64,000 nt of DNA, from assembly GCF_038396785.1 (NCBI RefSeq), contig NZ_CP151087.1, positions 4,712,001 to 4,776,000 on the forward strand. The letters are read 5' to 3'. Below are positions 63,601 to 64,000 of this stretch, piece by piece (the first letter of the stretch is position 1; each line of letters starts with the position of its first letter). Source of the stretch: Sphingobacterium thalpophilum (GTDB lineage: Bacteria; Bacteroidota; Bacteroidia; Sphingobacteriales; Sphingobacteriaceae). The position numbers and the translations under genes are program-made. The notes under the pieces were generated by a model, which was not told the origin of the DNA, ran no database searches, and saw nothing but the letters and a program-made list of their open reading frames with translations.

Positions 63601-64000
63601 TTTGCGTAAGGCCATGGGTAAGAAGCAAAAGGCAGTACTGGATAAGATGAAGCCTAAGTTTGTGTCGCAGGCAGAGGAGAAAGGACATAATGCAAAAGTT
63701 TTGGAAAAGATCTGGACCGACTGGGAAGCTTTTGCAAGTTATGCATTTAATAAATCCCACTCGACCTGTTATGCTTGGGTTGCTTATCAAACAGCCTATT
63801 TGAAAGCGCATTTTCCAGCGGAATATATGGCTGCGGTACTTTCTAACAATATGAATGACATCAAGCAGGTGACATTCTTTATGGAGGAATGTAAGCGCAT
63901 GGGGCTAGAGGTACTTGGCCCTGATGTGAATGAATCCTATTATAAGTTTACAGTAAATGAGTCTGGGGCTATTCGTTTTGGGATAGGTGCAGTTAAAGGT
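60620..64000 (+). CDS. dnaE: DNA polymerase III alpha subunit with fused exonuclease (3' end outside window)
   Basis: At least 1127 codons open from ATG 60620 to the window end, with no stop. The N-terminus (about 1-190) is a DnaQ-type 3'-5' exonuclease: FDTETTG (Asp6, Glu8), VGQNIGFDLN and HNATAD (His170, Asp175). A PHP domain follows (from about 258; FAHLHNHSQFS, ALTDHGNMMG). The polymerase core has GPGRGSAAGS near 645 and the catalytic PDIDIDFDD at 685-693 (Asp686, Asp688). It is the replicative polymerase, with a built-in proofreading domain. It was recognised from the reading frame and motifs. Confidence 0.95.
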   Translation, partial: MYIIFDTETTGLPKRWDAPITDTDNWPRCIQLAWQIHDEMGNLVEHHDFLIKPDGFDIPYDSEKIHGISTALAEEQGLPLQEVLEKFNVALNKAKFVVGQNIGFDLNIMGCEFYRYGVTSNMANMSVLDTCTEVTAELLKIPGGRGGRFKLPNLTELHSYLFGVPFAEAHNATADVEATTRCFLELVRREVFTAEELQVDTGYFVDFKTNNPGPIPTVGLKHINLKAASDEIRKRSQPDEVKVVVDADALAALKDAKFAHLHNHSQFSILQSTMSYDKLVSAAVKDNMPAVALTDHGNMMGAFEFVSRVISHNKEVEAQNAEAVENGEEPTGQLLKPIVGCEFFVCENHKDKSRKDNGYQIVLLAKNKRGYHNLAKLASFAYTAGFYYVPRIDKDLILQYKEDVIALSGNLQGEVPNKILNIGESQAEEALLWWKEQFGDDFYLELMRHGQEDEDRVNQTLLKFSRKYQVKVVATNNTYYEKKGDAHAHDILLCVKDGEKLSTPKGRGRGFRFGLPNQEYYFKSSDEMKALFKDLPEAILNIQEIVDKVEIFKLNRDVLLPKFDIPEEFQVEADLEDGGKRGENKYLAHLCYVGAEKRYEEITDDIRERLDFELATIEKTGYPGYFLIVQDFIAAARDMGVSVGPGRGSAAGSAVAYCLGITNIDPIKYDLLFERFLNPDRVSMPDIDIDFDDEGRGRVMQYVINKYGASQVAQIITYGTMAAKSSIKDTARVLDLPLGDANEIAKLIPNLKLSKIFTLDDAGLKEKLRTEEIEAVNRLKSIADGAGLEAETIRQARVLEGSVRNTGIHACGVIITPDDITNFVPVSLAKDSDLYVTQFDNHVVESAGLLKMDFLGLKTLTLIKDTVENVKLSHGIVLDPDQFPIDDELTYELFQRGETIGVFQYESPGMQKYMRDLKPTVFADLIAMNALYRPGPIEYIPSFIKRKHGIDPIVYDLDACEEYLKETYGITVYQEQVMLLSQKLAGFSKGDADVLRKAMGKKQKAVLDKMKPKFVSQAEEKGHNAKVLEKIWTDWEAFASYAFNKSHSTCYAWVAYQTAYLKAHFPAEYMAAVLSNNMNDIKQVTFFMEECKRMGLEVLGPDVNESYYKFTVNESGAIRFGIGAVKG

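Noticed and set aside
1..64000. CRISPR arrays, rRNA operons, prophage or integrative-element genes
   Set aside because: No regularly spaced repeats, no rRNA sequence and no integrase, capsid, relaxase or toxin-antitoxin pair was recognised on either strand.

Overview
The window reads as a chromosomal segment of a Bacteroidota bacterium of the Sphingobacteriaceae, most likely a Sphingobacterium. This rests on the SusC/SusD pair, the MurF-Alr fusion, the futalosine-pathway gene mqnC, type-B L31, the frequent lack of Shine-Dalgarno sequences, and many textbook Bacteroidota promoters (TTG or TTTG, about 19 nt, TAnnTTTG). No rRNA, CRISPR array, phage or plasmid functions were seen.

Layout. 1-5.8 kb is an IS-rich stretch: an IS1182-family transposase running off the left edge, two identical tRNA-Ser(UGA) genes about 4 kb apart, a hydrolase / ECF sigma / four-helix membrane protein operon, and a first ISAon1/ISL3-like element whose transposase is broken by one inserted base. 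5.9-10.8 kb holds a bestrophin, GH25 lysozyme, tandem rhodanese, thioredoxin, a 53-residue acidic protein, scpB and mqnC. 11.2-20.7 kb carries a solitary SusC/SusD pair, PBP4-type carboxypeptidase, UMF1-type MFS transporter, LutA-like protein and a Tat-exported TIM-barrel protein. 21-24.2 and 34.8-38.1 kb each hold two POT peptide transporters. 24.3-29.5 kb contains a CNNM/CorC protein and a divergent GH109-like / NahK-like pair with two LacI-type operators between them, then CBM9-like and DUF2853 genes. 29.7-34.6 kb is a housekeeping run (rpmE2, GlmU-like, tpiA, prmA, mpl-like, XRE regulator). 38.2-44 kb has an acyl-ACP desaturase, sufS-sufE and a cluster of small stand-alone domains (VOC, DUF1801, YdeI, AHSA1). 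44.3-53.8 kb has a GH29 fucosidase, the intact second IS copy, tRNA-Lys, accA, a GH144-like glucanase, an OmpA lipoprotein, a chromate transporter and a tRNA-Gly/tRNA-Leu operon. 53.9-64 kb has recX, murF-alr, a DUF502 protein, pirin, a degenerate LytS-like kinase, a HAD phosphatase and the first 1127 codons of a dnaE with a fused exonuclease, which runs off the right edge.

Themes. The genome looks equipped for glycan use (SusCD, GH109-like, NahK-like, GH29, GH144-like) and peptide uptake (four POT paralogues), interleaved with core functions. The strongest unexplained signals are the paired LacI-type operators, a palindrome covering the promoter of an XRE regulator, a 22-bp perfect palindrome upstream of tRNA-Lys, a nested inverted repeat before dnaE, the poly-Asp micro-protein downstream of scpB, and several promoters whose -7 element lies only 3-7 nt from the start codon. 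I found no clear, complete, previously undescribed defence or mobile system here.
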